Positions 45,775 through 55,331 of a stretch of DNA of 64,000 bases are shown piece by piece (positions within the stretch are counted from its first letter, which is position 1; the number at the start of each line of letters is the position of its first letter). The translations under genes and the position numbers were made by a program. The notes under the pieces are model-generated. The model did not search any database. It saw only the letters and a program-made list of their open reading frames with translations, and was not told the origin of the DNA. Source of the stretch: an uncultured Prevotella sp. (GTDB lineage Bacteria; Bacteroidota; Bacteroidia; Bacteroidales; Bacteroidaceae); contig CAKPYB010000006.1 in the NCBI GenBank assembly GCA_934202525.1, forward strand, positions 1 to 64,000, given 5' to 3'.

Positions 45775-47475
45775 TTACCAACCTGGATTCTGTTTCAGGA
45801 GACCATGAGAAAGTCCGATCTCGGTGATAGGAATCTGAATCAAGCCACGTTTCTTGATGATATTCTCGGCACTGATGGATACGGTGGTCTTCTCGCCGCC
45901 ATCCTTCACTTCCCAAGAACCGGCAATCTCCTTGGCTGCCTGCTCCACGCCCTGGCGGAGCTGATCCCAATAGCGGATACCTTCGAAGGCAAACTCCAGC
46001 TTGCGCTCTTTCAGGATATTCTCCTTGGTGGCTGTCTGCTGAGAATAGTTGCCGCTCAATGTGGTACCATCATCCTCGGTATAAGCACGCTTGCGCACCT
46101 GGTCGAAGTAAGACTGGGCATTAGGACTGCCCAACTCTGCTGCCATCAGCAAGACATCCGCATAACGTACGAGTACCCAATCCTGGAACTGACTGATCTG
46201 GAAATCACCTGCACCTACAGTTTCTGTATAATGCTGCAACTTGCCGTCGCCTGCCACTTCGTGCTTTGACAAGGTGGTATATTTCTTCACGAAATAACCG
46301 GTATATTCACGCTGGTCTGCCAGATAGGTACTCTCGTAATCCTTCAACTGCGAAGCATCGATGATAGAGGCTGAACGGCGGGTATCGCCTGTAGCATAGG
46401 CTGAAGCGATGGATGGTGTAACGGTACATGCACCCCAACCCTGACCATAGCCTTCATAGACCAGACTACCGGTACGCATACCTATCATCACCTGGAAACG
46501 GTTACCATCGTTGTTGCCGTTATAGTCGGCTGTATAGTTGAACTTCATGGAAAGTACGGTCTCCGGATTTCCGGCACCTGCCCAAGATGAGTTCTTATGT
46601 GCCCAAAGTCCTACGTGGTCACCACTCTTGTCATCAGAAGAAGCTGGCCACAGGTCTTTAAATCGTGGAACCAGACTGAACTCGCCACTGGTGATGATAT
46701 CCTCGCAGGCTGCCAGTGCATCCGCCTTGGTCAAGCCCAGCTGATCAGGCTCCTTGCCATAATAGCCACTATAGAAGAGGTATGCACGAGCCAAGATAGC
46801 CTCGGCACCATACTTGGTGATATGTCCATCGTTGGTAGCTGCATCCTTCTTAGGATAGGCATTTGCCGGAATATGCTCGATGGCATATTTCAAATCTCTG
46901 AACACCAGACTATATACTGAATCAGGTTCTGCCTGAGGAACCACATCGCTGGTGGCATGCTCCAGCAACGGGATGTTCTCCCAAAGACGAAGCATATCGA
47001 AATAACACAAAGCACGAAGTGCATGGGTCTCACCCAAATAGGTATTCTTCGCATTCTCGTCATCCCAAGCGATACCCTCAGCCTTATCAATAAACTCATT
47101 GCAACGGAAGATGGCTGCATAATAGCTCGTCCACAGGGTTTCATGCATATCGGTATAAGATGGTGCCTGGCTCATGTCAAACCTATCAAGAATCTGAGTG
47201 TTACGTCCATCATTATTACCAGTACCACCGAAGCACTCATCACTCATGGTCTCCGTCAACTGATAGACAGTAAAAGTAGGACCATCAGAAACAGTACGCT
47301 GCCATCCGTCGTAGCAAGCATAAAGCGAGCGAAGACCATCCTCCTGGCTCTTATAGAAATTGCCAGAGTTGGACTCGGTCTTGGAAGACACATCCATCCA
47401 GCTGTCACTGCAAGATGCCAGACCTCCTATAGCCAAAATACCAACAGCGGCTATCATTAATTTATTTGTTTTCAT
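45775..47475 (-). CDS. SusD-like glycan-binding lipoprotein (second locus)
   Basis: This 566-residue lipoprotein has its lipobox at GLASC (Cys22), then SDSWMDVSSKTES. The core has LGETHALRALCYFDMLRLWENIP (near 147) and the C-terminal block ILKERKLEFAFEGIRYWDQLRQG (near 497). It partners the SusC-like transporter encoded 18 bp upstream. Substrate is probably a beta-glucan or glucomannan, inferred only from the linked GH5 genes. Confidence 0.94.
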   Translation of the reverse strand: MKTNKLMIAAVGILAIGGLASCSDSWMDVSSKTESNSGNFYKSQEDGLRSLYACYDGWQRTVSDGPTFTVYQLTETMSDECFGGTGNNDGRNTQILDRFDMSQAPSYTDMHETLWTSYYAAIFRCNEFIDKAEGIAWDDENAKNTYLGETHALRALCYFDMLRLWENIPLLEHATSDVVPQAEPDSVYSLVFRDLKYAIEHIPANAYPKKDAATNDGHITKYGAEAILARAYLFYSGYYGKEPDQLGLTKADALAACEDIITSGEFSLVPRFKDLWPASSDDKSGDHVGLWAHKNSSWAGAGNPETVLSMKFNYTADYNGNNDGNRFQVMIGMRTGSLVYEGYGQGWGACTVTPSIASAYATGDTRRSASIIDASQLKDYESTYLADQREYTGYFVKKYTTLSKHEVAGDGKLQHYTETVGAGDFQISQFQDWVLVRYADVLLMAAELGSPNAQSYFDQVRKRAYTEDDGTTLSGNYSQQTATKENILKERKLEFAFEGIRYWDQLRQGVEQAAKEIAGSWEVKDGGEKTTVSISAENIIKKRGLIQIPITEIGLSHGLLKQNPGW

Positions 47476-47493
47476 AATTACGTCTCGTTAAAA

Positions 47494-50400
47494 TTAGAAC
47501 TTAAGATTCAAACCTACCATGAAGGTACGTGGACGTGGATAGTAACCCAAATCTACGCCTGATGCCCAACTGTTGACACCATAACCGATTTCTGGATCCA
47601 TGCCGTCATACTTGGTAAAGGTAAACGCATTCTGAACCTGGAAGTACAAACGGGCCTGAGACACGAACTTCTGATGCAGAAGCTTGGCAAAATCATAACC
47701 TAAGGTGATGTTGCTGATTCTCAGGAAGTCACCATCCTGGATAAAGAGGTCGGAGAACTGATAGTTCACATTGGTCTCTGTTACACGTGGATACTTGTTG
47801 GAGGTTCCCTCACCTGTCCAGCGCTGCAGGATGGCTGATGTGTAGTTGGCTGTCTTGGCACCTACATTGCGATAGCTCTGAACGATGTCGTTGCCTACTG
47901 AACCGTTGGCGGTTACAGAGAAGTCGAGTCCCTTGTAGTCGAAGCCAAGTGAGAAACCGTAGGTAAAGTCTGGCATACCATTGCCCAGGTTTACCTTGTC
48001 AGCATCATTGATGGCACCATCGTGGTTGATATCGTAATACTTCACATCGCCAGGTTTTACAGAAGAACCCTGGAGTACACCATTGCCGGCTGCTACCCAC
48101 TCGTCGATTTCTTTCTGGTTCTGGAAGATACCAGCAGTCTTGTAACCCCAGAAGTAACCGATTGGTTCGCCATTGCTGCAGCGGTAGAACTCAGTAGAGT
48201 TATCATAGAGCTGACCGTTACCATCGGTACCGTGGATGATACCATCAGATGTTGGGATGCTTCCCACCTTATTCTTATTATAAGCTCCGTTGACATTCAC
48301 ATAGTAGTTGAAATCTCTACCGATGTTGTCGTTCCAACCCAAACCGATTTCAATACCGGTATTCTCTACGTCACCTCCATTGAAATAAGGTGCTCCTGTA
48401 CCGGCTGTGCCTGGAATAGGCTTAACCAGCAACCAGTCTTTGGTTGTCTTCTTATACCAGTCGATGTTTACATTCAACTTACCCAGGAGGCGCAGATCCA
48501 AACCGAAGTCCAACTGCTCTGAAGTTTCCCACTTCACCTTCTCGTTAGACAGACGGCTTTCGTAAGCACCATAGAAATTAGACTGTCCGGCAGCACCCAA
48601 GGCATTACCGAAGTTATAGTAAGCACCCGATGTTGAGATAGGAGAAATAAACATCAGGTCACCAATGTTCTGGTTACCTACCTGTCCCCAGCTTGCACGC
48701 ACCTTAGCGTAATCAAGCACGGTGAGCAGAGGTTGCACCCATTTTTCATTGGTTACAATCCAACCGGCAGAAACCGATGGGAAGTAACCCCAGCGGTTGC
48801 CGCTGGCAAACTTAGAAGAAGCATCAGCACGCAGGGTAGCTGTAGCCATATAGGTTTCCTTCCAGTTCCAGCTTACACGACCGAAGTAGCTCACCATGCG
48901 CTGAGAGAGAGAAGGAGCACCGCTGGCACCCAGACCATCTGTTGCGGTAGCAGCAGTACCATTGCTTACATAAGCATGGTTCCAATCGGCAAAGCCACTC
49001 TTCAAGGTGGCATTAGATGCACCTACTCCAACGCCATCAAAACGCCAAGACTCCATACCAGCCAAAGCTGTGAAGCTATGCTCCTTCAACTTGAAGTCGT
49101 AAGACAGGGTATTGGTCCAGGTCAACTGCCAGTTATGTCCCATACTCTGGTTCACACTAGTACGGTTGGCTGTGTTATAACTATAGATAGAGAACTGATA
49201 GAGAGGAGTAAACGAACGGTAATCGTTAGCATAATATTCGTAACCTACTACGGTGCGATACTTCAAGTTCTTGATAGGCTCAATCTCCGCATAAACATTA
49301 GCAGTGAAACGAGCCGCATTGGTCTGATTGTTGTTGTTGGTCATCATCAAACCATAAGGGTTACCATCGGCATTATACCAGTCGCTGTTACTTGTGTCAT
49401 TGTATGGTGAGCCATATTTATTGTTGTCACTATAAACAGGAGCTAATGGAGATGTATTGAAAGCACTTCGCAGAGAGTTGTTGTAAGCATTTCCCACACC
49501 GATACCCGTATTCTGGGTATAGATGAAACTGATCTGCTCACCCACCTTCAACCATTCTTTCACCTTCCAGTCGGAATTGACACGGAAGTTATAACGCTCA
49601 TAATTGCTGACATCCTTGCCACCAACAATACCCTCCTGGTTCATATAACCAAGAGTCATAGCATAATTAGCAGTCTTGCTACCACCATTAACACCAATAT
49701 TATAAGAAGATGTCTTGGCATTCTTCACGAACATCTGGTCCACCCAGTCAGTATCTATCAAATCACCATTGGCATCATAGATACTCTTGTACTTGCTCCA
49801 GTCGTATGCACTCTTGCCCGAATTGATGGCTGCTTCATCCAGGATAGCCATATACTCCTTGGCATTCAGCATATCAATGCTGCGTGTTTTGTTCTGCCAA
49901 CCCACATAGCCATCGAAGCTAACCACGGCACGGCCTTCCTTACCACCCTTGGTAGTAATCAGAACCACACCATTGGCTGACTGTGAACCATAGATGGCAG
50001 CAGATGCAGCATCCTTCAACACATCGATGCTCTCGATGTCGGCAGGATTCAGAGAGGCGATATCACCACGTACACCATCAATGATGTAAAGCGGATCTGA
50101 ACCACTCACGGTACCCATACCACGGATGTTTACCTTCAAACCAGAACCCGGTTGACCGGAAGTTGAGATGATGCTCATACCAGGTGTCTGTCCCTGAAGA
50201 GCCTGAAGAGGATTGGATGTGTTCAGTTTGGCGATGTCATCACCCTTCACGTTGATGTTAGCACCTGTCACCAGCTTTTTCTTCTGAACACCGTAACCTA
50301 CTACGACAACTTCATCAAGTGACTGCTTGTCTTCGTTTAAGGTTACGTTGATTGTCGAACCTGTGACTTTAATCTTTTGGGTGATAAAGCCCAGATACGA

Positions 50401-50667
50401 AACTTCGAGTGTTTGTCCATTCTTTGCTTCAATGGTAAAGTTACCATCCAGGTCAGTTACGGCACCCGTCTTTGTACCCTGCACCATGACACTTGCACCA
50501 ATCAATGGTTCATTGTCACTGCCAGAGATGACAGTACCCTTAACCGTCTGAGCATTGAGGACACCCGCTCCGATTCCTAACATTGCCTGGAACGCCAACA
50601 TGATGGCTACCAGAGCAACTTTGCAGAGCATGTGGCTCTGCGAGAATTTCTGAGATGTTTTTCTCAT
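47494..50667 (-). CDS. SusC-like TonB-dependent outer-membrane transporter (second locus)
   Basis: This 1057-residue protein has a signal peptide ending near VLNAQ (residue 40), a carboxypeptidase-regulatory-like domain (about 43-118), the segment LDEVVVVGYGVQKKK, a plug with VNIRGMGTVSGSDPLYIIDG and a C-terminal barrel ending LNLKF. It imports oligosaccharides together with the SusD-like protein encoded next. Length is normal. It is transcribed from the -7 element at 50822-50829 with a leader of about 150 nt containing inverted repeats. Confidence 0.95.
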   Translation of the reverse strand: MRKTSQKFSQSHMLCKVALVAIMLAFQAMLGIGAGVLNAQTVKGTVISGSDNEPLIGASVMVQGTKTGAVTDLDGNFTIEAKNGQTLEVSYLGFITQKIKVTGSTINVTLNEDKQSLDEVVVVGYGVQKKKLVTGANINVKGDDIAKLNTSNPLQALQGQTPGMSIISTSGQPGSGLKVNIRGMGTVSGSDPLYIIDGVRGDIASLNPADIESIDVLKDAASAAIYGSQSANGVVLITTKGGKEGRAVVSFDGYVGWQNKTRSIDMLNAKEYMAILDEAAINSGKSAYDWSKYKSIYDANGDLIDTDWVDQMFVKNAKTSSYNIGVNGGSKTANYAMTLGYMNQEGIVGGKDVSNYERYNFRVNSDWKVKEWLKVGEQISFIYTQNTGIGVGNAYNNSLRSAFNTSPLAPVYSDNNKYGSPYNDTSNSDWYNADGNPYGLMMTNNNNQTNAARFTANVYAEIEPIKNLKYRTVVGYEYYANDYRSFTPLYQFSIYSYNTANRTSVNQSMGHNWQLTWTNTLSYDFKLKEHSFTALAGMESWRFDGVGVGASNATLKSGFADWNHAYVSNGTAATATDGLGASGAPSLSQRMVSYFGRVSWNWKETYMATATLRADASSKFASGNRWGYFPSVSAGWIVTNEKWVQPLLTVLDYAKVRASWGQVGNQNIGDLMFISPISTSGAYYNFGNALGAAGQSNFYGAYESRLSNEKVKWETSEQLDFGLDLRLLGKLNVNIDWYKKTTKDWLLVKPIPGTAGTGAPYFNGGDVENTGIEIGLGWNDNIGRDFNYYVNVNGAYNKNKVGSIPTSDGIIHGTDGNGQLYDNSTEFYRCSNGEPIGYFWGYKTAGIFQNQKEIDEWVAAGNGVLQGSSVKPGDVKYYDINHDGAINDADKVNLGNGMPDFTYGFSLGFDYKGLDFSVTANGSVGNDIVQSYRNVGAKTANYTSAILQRWTGEGTSNKYPRVTETNVNYQFSDLFIQDGDFLRISNITLGYDFAKLLHQKFVSQARLYFQVQNAFTFTKYDGMDPEIGYGVNSWASGVDLGYYPRPRTFMVGLNLKF

Positions 50668-50689
50668 AATTACTTTAGGTTTAAATTAA

Positions 50690-50800
50690 TAATTGTTGCT
50701 TCTAGGTTTAATATAGGTCCTATGTAACATAGGTCGAATATTGCCTTTATATAAATAAGGTGTAAGCCTCGGTTATGAGGATTGCCTCGATTTATCATTG
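50690..50800 (-). promoter_or_regulatory. Leader of the second SusC operon with inverted repeats
   Basis: CCTATGTAACATAGG (50719-50733) is a perfect inverted repeat. On the sense strand CGAGGCAATCCTC is followed by CCGAGGC, giving a direct repeat of CGAGGC. These could form small hairpins in the 5' leader. No known riboswitch class was recognised. Confidence 0.35.
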
Positions 50801-50821
50801 TTTACATTTACTTTTCGTTGG

Positions 50822-50829
50822 CAAAGATA
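50822..50829 (-). promoter_or_regulatory. -7 element of the second SusC operon
   Basis: The minus strand reads TATCTTTG, 155 bp upstream of the SusC start codon. Confidence 0.55.
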
Positions 50830-50904
50830 GATAAAAAACAGACATATAGGTGTATGTTTTCGTTAATCCAATACGTATAAAATGTTACGCAACCTACATT
50901 TTTT

Positions 50905-50947
50905 AACGAAAAAGCACTAAAATGTAGCATACAATACATTTTAGTGC
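50905..50947 (-). terminator. Terminator of the BadF-type kinase gene
   Basis: A perfect 13-bp stem, GCACTAAAATGTA / TACATTTTAGTGC, is followed on the minus strand by TTTTT. It starts 10 bp past the stop codon. Confidence 0.8.
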
Positions 50948-50956
50948 AAAAATAGT

Positions 50957-51907
50957 TTAATTAATATGATATTTTATCAACCCCGGCATCGGAGCTTTCA
51001 AAATCTGGGAAATCTTGAGATGAAACTCATCCTCCATCACATTTCTCAAAGGTGATTCAAAGTAATGAGCTATGCTTCCAACAAAACCAAGCATCGGGAT
51101 TTCTTCTTCCAAAGATGAATGCCATGCCTTCATGCCTGGCTCCAACTGTGAGATATCCTCAGCACTCGCCTTTACATATTTAATATAAGGTGTGAGATTC
51201 TTTGCATAAAACTGGTTGAAGCTTTCCAAAACCAAACGGTAAAGAGACATGGCCTCATTCAGTTCGTCGGTCCCGTTCTCATGTTTTTCACCTTCTGCTA
51301 TCTGCTCAGAGATAAAAGGACAGATGGAAGCCAGGAAACGATTGGCAAGCGGCTGCCTGTATACCTTATTAATAATAGTAGGATAATCCAATCCCGACCA
51401 GGCAAGATATTTATTCTTTAGCGATAAAGGCAATGTGCCCTTGAAGATACCATTGAGGAAAAGTTTGCCGATTACTGCCCCACTACCCTCATCGCCCAGG
51501 ATATATCCCAACGGAGGCGTGTTCATCACAATCTTCTCTCCATCGTAAAGACAACTGTTGGCACCGGTACCCAAAATACAGGCGATACCCGGTTTCTTGC
51601 CAAAGAGGGCACGGGCTGCTCCCAGCATATCGCCTTCAGCCTCAACCCGGGCTTCGGGGAAAGACTGCTGCAAGAGTGATTTCATGCGAGACTTCATCGC
51701 CTCGGTTACTCCACTGCCATAAAAGAAAACCTCCTGAGGCTGCTCTGACAGAACAAGTTCCTTACACAATACATCCAATATCTCGGCATCACTCTGGTGA
51801 ATCGGACTGATGCCCTGCGTCTTACAAGTAACCATCACGCTACCCTGTTCATCAACCAGAGCCCAATCGGTCTTGGTGCTGCCACTATCTGCTATGAGTA
51901 TCTTCAT
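50957..51907 (-). CDS. BadF/BadG-type ATPase, probable N-acetylglucosamine kinase
   Basis: This 316-residue ASKHA-fold enzyme has phosphate loops LIADSGSTKTDWALVDE (residues 4-20) and ACILGTGANSCLYDG (near 108), and the adenosine-side motif MLGFVGSIAHYFE (near 274). LGYILGDEGSGAVIGK (near 133) is typical of the N-acetylglucosamine/glucosamine kinase-like group in Bacteroidetes. It probably phosphorylates an amino sugar in the cytoplasm; the substrate is not proven. It is a single-gene unit with its own promoter and terminator. Confidence 0.8.
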   Translation of the reverse strand: MKILIADSGSTKTDWALVDEQGSVMVTCKTQGISPIHQSDAEILDVLCKELVLSEQPQEVFFYGSGVTEAMKSRMKSLLQQSFPEARVEAEGDMLGAARALFGKKPGIACILGTGANSCLYDGEKIVMNTPPLGYILGDEGSGAVIGKLFLNGIFKGTLPLSLKNKYLAWSGLDYPTIINKVYRQPLANRFLASICPFISEQIAEGEKHENGTDELNEAMSLYRLVLESFNQFYAKNLTPYIKYVKASAEDISQLEPGMKAWHSSLEEEIPMLGFVGSIAHYFESPLRNVMEDEFHLKISQILKAPMPGLIKYHIN

Positions 51908-51944
51908 ATTCTTATCTGATTAATTAACGTATCCTTTGACGTTG

Positions 51945-51952
51945 CAAATGTA
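51945..51952 (-). promoter_or_regulatory. -7 element of the BadF-type kinase gene
   Basis: The minus strand reads TACATTTG, 38 bp upstream of the start codon. Confidence 0.5.
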
Positions 51953-52057
51953 ATCAATTTATATGAAAAATGCAAAAGATAAACCTAAAAATCGAACGTA
52001 AAGGTGCTAATATATCAAAAAAGGGGAATTTCTCTTTGCTTTTTCACGAATTATTAA

Positions 52058-52065
52058 TAACTTTG
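52058..52065 (+). promoter_or_regulatory. -7 element of the MscS-type channel gene
   Basis: TAACTTTG lies 19 bp upstream of the ATG at 52084. This places the transcription start downstream of the earlier in-frame ATG at 51970 and so decides the start. Confidence 0.6.
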
Positions 52066-52083
52066 CAGTCAAATTTACTAAAT

Positions 52084-54444
52084 ATGAAGAAGAGACTATA
52101 CATCATAATTCTGTTGATGGTAGCTTTCGTGCTGCCAAGCAACGCTGTGCTCAAGGAGGCCAACCTGGACACAACGCTCTATATGCTGCGTACTGAATTG
52201 ACCAACTATCACATAGACTTGGAGAAACAGAACCAAGCTGCCAAGGCGCAACAGTTGGCTGTGATTCAGGAACTCATCAGTATTGTAAAACAGGCTGACC
52301 AGAATTCCATCATGCTCTATTCGCAGCGCAATGGGTATATTTTCGATATGACGTATGCCTGTCATGAGGCTACGGAACAGTTTAAGAAGTTTAAGTCGAA
52401 GGCTGTTCCTTTCCGTCAGATGATCAAGAAGAACAATGTTGAGGTGGCGCGTTTCGATTCGCTCATCAATTATCTCTACGGCATGAACACCATGTTTCTC
52501 AGCGAAGAAGCACAGGTGAACCGAAACGTTGACCTGACTCTGGCTGTCAATATCCGCCGCCAGCTGGTAGAGAAACAGAAACAGCTGCAAGCCTATGTGC
52601 AGGCATACGACAGAACCGACCGTAAACTGCAGGCACTCAACGACTATGCCAACAGCAGATATGCAGATATCCAGAACAGCATCTTCAATAATGGAGGCGA
52701 CAACTACCTGCGCATACTCCGTAACTTCAGCATGAATTATAAGGAGGCGAAGACTTCTGTAGCAGAGAAATACAAGCCCGTACCGGGCATGATGTCGCAA
52801 TGGGATGTTCGTATCATCTTCATCCTCTTCAGCATCATCATCTTCTGGGGTCTCATCTCCATCTTCCTCAATCTCTTTACCATCCGCATCGTGATTACCC
52901 AACTCATGAAGCATGGTATGTTCGAGAACAGAAAGGAAAGCTTTATGGCTAAGCGTCCATGTCTTATCATGGCGATGACGGTAGTAACCTTCGCAGTCAT
53001 TCTGGGAATCGTAAGAATGGCGGTTACCCAGAACTTCGTGATTATGGCGAGCCAGTTGCTGGTAGAATATTCCTGGCTGGTTGGCGTTATCCTGGTATCC
53101 ATCCTGCTACGTGTAGACAACGATAAGATCAAGAATACCTTCCGTATCTATTCGCCATTGATGCTGGTAGGTTTCATCGTTATCGTGTTCCGTATCATCC
53201 TGATACCAAACGATTTGGTAAACCTTATCTTTCCTCCGGTCCTTCTGCTCTGCGCTCTCTGGCAGTGGAATGTGATAGGCCGAAAGCACAACCAGGTATT
53301 GCGCACCGATAAGACATACGCATTCATATCGCTTGCCGTATTCGGAGTAAGTACAATTTTTGCCTGGACAGGTTTCACACTGCTTGCCGTCCAGCTTATC
53401 ATCTGGTGGACCATGCAGCTTACCTGCGTGCTTACCATCACATGCTGCGAGGGATGGCTCAGCGTATATGCCAAGCGTAAAAAACTGGCAGACAAGGCGA
53501 TTACCGACAAATGGCTGTATCGCTTCATCTACAAGGTATTACTCCCTATTTCAGGCGTACTCTCGTTCATCATCTCTATCTACTGGGCAGCAGATGTATT
53601 CAACATGAGCGATACTACTTGGGAGATATTCAACAAGGATTACATCAAGACCAGCAACTTCACAGCATCGCTTTTCAGTATTTCAGAGGTAGCTTGTCTG
53701 TACTTCCTGTTCAACTACATCAACATTACCTCTGTAGATTTCATGCGTCATCACTTCGAGAAGGCAGACCCGACTTCTGCTGCATCAAAGATTGTGATGT
53801 TCAAGAACGTGATGCAGGTGATTATCTGGGGTATCTGGCTGATGATAGCCCTGAATGTGTTCCAGGTAGGAAAATCATGGCTGCTAGCTATCTTTGCCGG
53901 CTTATCAACCGGTCTGGGTTTTGCATCAAAGGATATTCTCGAAAACATCTACTACGGCATCTCTCTGATGATGGGCCGTGTGAAGGTGGGTGATTATATC
54001 ATCTGTGACGGCACCCGTGGTAAGGTAAGCAGTATCAGTTATACCTCTACGATGCTGGAGGCTACCGACGGTTCGGTCATAGCCTTCCAGAACTCGCAGC
54101 TCTTCTCGAAGAACTACAAGAACATGACCAAGAATCATGGTTATGAGCTGGATATTCTGGAGGTAGGTATCGCTTATGGCAGCAATGTGAAGGAAGTGAA
54201 ACAGATTCTGATTGATGCCCTCATGAAACTGGACTGTATCTATCAGGAAAAAGGCGTGAAGGTGTTATTGAAGAGTTTCGATGACAGCTGCATCACCCTT
54301 AGGATTGTCGTATGGGTGAACGTGCTTACCCAAGCCATCGACGATGCCACCATTATGGAGTGCATCTACGATACGCTCAACGATCACAACATCGAGATTC
54401 CGTTCCCACAGCGTGAAATTACAATTAAACAAGTTAACAATTAA
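52084..54444 (+). CDS. Large MscS-family mechanosensitive channel
   Basis: This 786-residue protein has a signal peptide (MKKRLYIIILLMVAFVLPSNA), a periplasmic helical region (about 25-235), about ten transmembrane segments (240-600) and a C-terminal MscS core. The pore helix LAIFAGLSTGLGFASKDILE is near residue 610, followed by the beta domain GDYIICDGTRGKVSSISYTS and NGSQLF-type loop. Such channels release solutes on hypo-osmotic shock. The frame is open to 51970, but the promoter at 52058 and the signal peptide favour 52084. The next gene, kdsA, begins after a 76-bp repeat-bearing spacer. Confidence 0.9.
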   Translation: MKKRLYIIILLMVAFVLPSNAVLKEANLDTTLYMLRTELTNYHIDLEKQNQAAKAQQLAVIQELISIVKQADQNSIMLYSQRNGYIFDMTYACHEATEQFKKFKSKAVPFRQMIKKNNVEVARFDSLINYLYGMNTMFLSEEAQVNRNVDLTLAVNIRRQLVEKQKQLQAYVQAYDRTDRKLQALNDYANSRYADIQNSIFNNGGDNYLRILRNFSMNYKEAKTSVAEKYKPVPGMMSQWDVRIIFILFSIIIFWGLISIFLNLFTIRIVITQLMKHGMFENRKESFMAKRPCLIMAMTVVTFAVILGIVRMAVTQNFVIMASQLLVEYSWLVGVILVSILLRVDNDKIKNTFRIYSPLMLVGFIVIVFRIILIPNDLVNLIFPPVLLLCALWQWNVIGRKHNQVLRTDKTYAFISLAVFGVSTIFAWTGFTLLAVQLIIWWTMQLTCVLTITCCEGWLSVYAKRKKLADKAITDKWLYRFIYKVLLPISGVLSFIISIYWAADVFNMSDTTWEIFNKDYIKTSNFTASLFSISEVACLYFLFNYINITSVDFMRHHFEKADPTSAASKIVMFKNVMQVIIWGIWLMIALNVFQVGKSWLLAIFAGLSTGLGFASKDILENIYYGISLMMGRVKVGDYIICDGTRGKVSSISYTSTMLEATDGSVIAFQNSQLFSKNYKNMTKNHGYELDILEVGIAYGSNVKEVKQILIDALMKLDCIYQEKGVKVLLKSFDDSCITLRIVVWVNVLTQAIDDATIMECIYDTLNDHNIEIPFPQREITIKQVNN

Positions 54445-54451
54445 TAATTAA

Positions 54452-54512
54452 CAGTTTATAGTTGATAGCAGGTTTACGCCCTATAAACTATAAACTATAA
54501 ACTATAAACTAA
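54452..54512 (+). repeat. 7-bp ATAAACT repeat with inverted partner
   Basis: Four ATAAACT units (54481-54510) follow an inverse GTTTATAGTT (about 54454-54463), so the spacer can form a hairpin between the MscS-type gene and kdsA. Confidence 0.65.
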
Positions 54513-54520
54513 AAAAAAAT

Positions 54521-55270
54521 ATGGCAACATTCATAGCAGGTCCTTGCGTCATTGAGTCGATGGAACTATTGGAAACAGTAGCTCAGGAACTCGTCCGCAT
54601 CAACGAAAAGTTAGGAACCAAAATCATATTCAAGGCTTCATTCGATAAAGCCAACCGTACAAGTATCCACTCTTTCCGTGGTCCAGGACTGGAGAAAGGT
54701 CTCCAGATGCTGGGTGATATCAGGGAGAAGTACAACCTTCAGGTTACAACTGATATTCATGAGAGTTATCAGGCTTCAGCAGCAGGTGAAGTATGTGATA
54801 TACTCCAGATTCCAGCCTTCCTCTGCCGTCAGACCGACCTTCTGGTTTCTGCAGCCAAGACTGGTAAAACCGTCAACATCAAGAAGGCACAGTTCCTGAG
54901 CGGTAGAGATATGAAATATCCTGTAGAAAAAGCATTGGAGAGCGGTGCCAAGGAAGTTTGGCTCACAGAACGCGGCAACTGTTTCGGCTATAACAATCTC
55001 GTGGTAGATTTCAGAAACATCCCTGACATGAAGGAGATTGTGCCAAATGTCATCATGGATTGTACCCATAGCGTTCAGCGCCCGAGTGCAGGTGACGGCA
55101 AGACGGTAGGCGACCGTAAGTTCGTTCCAGCAATGGCAAAGGCGGCTAAAGCTTTCGGAGCTACCGGCTACTTCTTTGAAGTACATCCAGACCCAGACCA
55201 GGGCAAGAGCGATGCAGCCAATATGCTGGAATTAAACAAGTTGGAATCACTTATAGAAGAACTCCTGTAA
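54521..55270 (+). CDS. kdsA: 3-deoxy-8-phosphooctulonate synthase
   Basis: This 249-residue cytoplasmic enzyme condenses phosphoenolpyruvate with arabinose-5-phosphate to Kdo-8-phosphate for lipopolysaccharide core synthesis. Motifs are IAGPCVIES (residues 5-13), FKASFDKANRTSIHSFRGPG, IPAFLCRQTDLL and EVHPDPDQGKSDAAN. Cys9 in AGPC marks the metal-dependent class, as in Aquifex, rather than the asparagine class of E. coli. The protein is short at both ends but complete in motifs. The isomerase that makes its substrate is encoded next. Confidence 0.96.
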   Translation: MATFIAGPCVIESMELLETVAQELVRINEKLGTKIIFKASFDKANRTSIHSFRGPGLEKGLQMLGDIREKYNLQVTTDIHESYQASAAGEVCDILQIPAFLCRQTDLLVSAAKTGKTVNIKKAQFLSGRDMKYPVEKALESGAKEVWLTERGNCFGYNNLVVDFRNIPDMKEIVPNVIMDCTHSVQRPSAGDGKTVGDRKFVPAMAKAAKAFGATGYFFEVHPDPDQGKSDAANMLELNKLESLIEELL

Positions 55271-55331
55271 GTGAAGAACGAAGAAACAACGTTCGGCGTC
55301 CGAAGGGAAAGCCAATTCAAATGATTTAGAA

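Noticed and set aside
51970..52083. N-terminal extension of the MscS-type channel
   Set aside because: A promoter element at 52058-52065 lies inside it, and a signal peptide begins at the ATG at 52084.
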